From NCBI GenBank assembly GCA_943357275.1, contig CALRGL010000052.1, forward strand, positions 1 to 7,792: a stretch of DNA of 7,792 nucleotides, given 5' to 3'. A program made the position numbers and the translations under genes. The stretch is from Candidatus Uhrbacteria bacterium RIFOXYB12_FULL_58_10 (GTDB lineage Bacteria > Patescibacteriota > Patescibacteriia > UBA9934 > GWF2-40-263). The notes under the pieces were generated by a model, which saw only the letters and a list, made by a program, of their open reading frames with translations, did no database searches and had not been told where the DNA came from. Positions 6,931 through 7,792 of the stretch are shown piece after piece (position 1 is the first letter of the stretch; each line of letters starts with the position of its first letter).

Positions 6931-7792
6931 ATGAAAGCTGTGATTCTCGCTGGTGGAGTTGGAACGCGATTGTGGCCCATGTCTCGATCGTCTCGCCCAA
7001 AACAATTTTACGACGTGGTTGGAGAAGAGCCGCTTATTCAAGATACGTATCGGAGATTACTTCGCTTGTTTGATGCTGAACAAATTTATTTTTCGATCTC
7101 GCCAGCGTTTGATCATTTTATTCATACATTGTTTCCAGAGGTGCCAGCTCATCGTATTTTTATCGAGCCTGAAAAACGAGACACAGGTCCAGCGATGGGA
7201 TACGTGGCGGCCTTGCTTGAACTGGAAGATCCTGATGAACCAATTGTTTTTATTCCGTCGGATCATTACATTCAAGACGAAGAAGTCTTTTTGAAAAGTC
7301 TTGAGATTGGAGATCAACTGATACGCCAAACGGGTAAGCTTTTGGATATTGCGATTACGCCAACATTTCCTTCAACTGTTTTAGGATATACAAAAATTGG
7401 CGCGAATGTTGAAACGATCGATGGAATCGCTGTGTATCAATTTGCCGGTCATACAGAAAAACCAGTTTATGAAATTGCAAAGGCTTATCTAGAGGATGGC
7501 TCCTATTTGTGGCATGCGAACTATTATATGTGGACTCCACGAAAGTTCATGGAGGCGTTTGATCAGTATGTTCCGCAGATGGGAAGTTGTTTAAGAGAAA
7601 TTCAACGCAGTCAGGGTGAAGACGTTGTGAACTGGTACCGACAACTGCCAAAAATTTCGTTTGATTATGCCGTGACAGAAAAGATGCATGCAGAGGATGT
7701 TCTGATTATTAAAGGAGATTTTGGGTGGAGTGATATCGGGGCGTGGGATACGCTGCATGAGAGGTTAAGTGAAACGCTGACCCCTCCCAACC
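6931..7792 (+). CDS. manC: Mannose-1-phosphate guanylyltransferase (partial, 3' end outside window)
   Basis: An open frame of 287 codons continues past the window edge; the short-form family is about 350 residues, so roughly 60-70 are missing. The enzyme makes GDP-mannose from mannose-1-phosphate and GTP, a precursor for glycans and glycoconjugates. Motifs in order are the nucleotide-binding LAGGVGTRLWPMSR (6-19), PKQF (23-26), EPEKRDTGPA (79-88), IPSDHYI (108-114), GYTKIG (152-157), HTEKP (174-178), FDYAVTEK (244-251) and DFGWSDIG (263-270). The LWPxSR/PKQF combination favours mannose- over glucose-1-phosphate transferases. The usual WNxG sugar-site motif reads WHAN (194-197). ATG 6931 is chosen because the conserved N-terminal strand starts there; the earlier ATG at 6911 is in another frame and stops after seven codons. 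The 28-base gap from nth is the widest in the run. No phosphomannose isomerase domain is visible. Confidence 0.93.
   Translation, partial: MKAVILAGGVGTRLWPMSRSSRPKQFYDVVGEEPLIQDTYRRLLRLFDAEQIYFSISPAFDHFIHTLFPEVPAHRIFIEPEKRDTGPAMGYVAALLELEDPDEPIVFIPSDHYIQDEEVFLKSLEIGDQLIRQTGKLLDIAITPTFPSTVLGYTKIGANVETIDGIAVYQFAGHTEKPVYEIAKAYLEDGSYLWHANYYMWTPRKFMEAFDQYVPQMGSCLREIQRSQGEDVVNWYRQLPKISFDYAVTEKMHAEDVLIIKGDFGWSDIGAWDTLHERLSETLTPPN

Noticed and set aside
6622..7041. Antisense open frame of 139 codons across the nth-manC junction
   Set aside because: It overlaps the conserved iron-sulfur end of nth and the N-terminal signature of manC; the peptide resembles no known protein.
6953..7294. Forward open frame of 113 codons near the right edge
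   Set aside because: It is in another frame from the manC-like gene, whose motifs run uninterrupted from 6931 to the window end.
1..7792. Mobile elements, CRISPR arrays, tRNA or rRNA genes, phage or defence genes
   Set aside because: I saw no transposase or integrase motifs, spaced direct repeats, tRNA cloverleaf-like sequence or rRNA stretches; apart from the 127-base spacer the window is filled by recognised housekeeping-type genes.

Overview
The window looks like bacterial chromosome from a compact, moderate-GC genome. My best guess is a member of the Candidate Phyla Radiation (Patescibacteria). This rests on very short spacers between genes, almost no Shine-Dalgarno signal in front of the starts, an enolase and a phosphoglycerate kinase with sequence variants away from the E. 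coli/Bacillus consensus, and a minimal glycolytic cluster. No taxonomic marker is complete, so this is an inference. TGA is used as a stop codon (end of the metallophosphoesterase and of nth) and never appears in-frame in the large genes, so the TGA=Gly code of Gracilibacteria/Absconditabacteria does not apply.

Layout: bases 1-101 are the 3' end of tsf (elongation factor Ts), closed by a strong intrinsic terminator at 107-139. A 127-base spacer (102-228) follows, with a probable extended -10 promoter just before gap. From there everything is on the + strand and tightly packed: gap (229-1236), a membrane-anchored metallophosphoesterase (1243-2148), pgk (2159-3340), eno (3344-4606), gpmI (4615-6195), nth (6198-6902) and a mannose-1-phosphate guanylyltransferase gene (manC-like, from 6931, running off the right edge at 7792). 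The spacers are 6, 10, 3, 8, 2 and 28 bases, and I see no terminator between these genes, so they probably form one operon. No stretch over 300 bases lacks a gene.

How the genes fit together: gap, pgk, gpmI and eno encode four consecutive steps of lower glycolysis, from glyceraldehyde-3-phosphate to phosphoenolpyruvate, yielding NADH and ATP. They are reversible and could also run toward gluconeogenesis. tpiA and pyk are not in the window. The metallophosphoesterase between gap and pgk is not a glycolytic enzyme; its predicted topology puts its catalytic domain outside the membrane. The repair gene nth and the GDP-mannose gene manC at the distal end are probably co-transcribed passengers, with manC perhaps starting a surface-polysaccharide module beyond the window.

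I found no mobile element, CRISPR array, RNA gene or obvious new defence-type system. The most noteworthy signal is at translation starts: all seven complete starts are ATG preceded directly by T, and almost none has a usable Shine-Dalgarno sequence. Several enzymes also show local substitutions in conserved loops (nth iron-sulfur spacing, gpmI substrate loop, manC WNxG motif).
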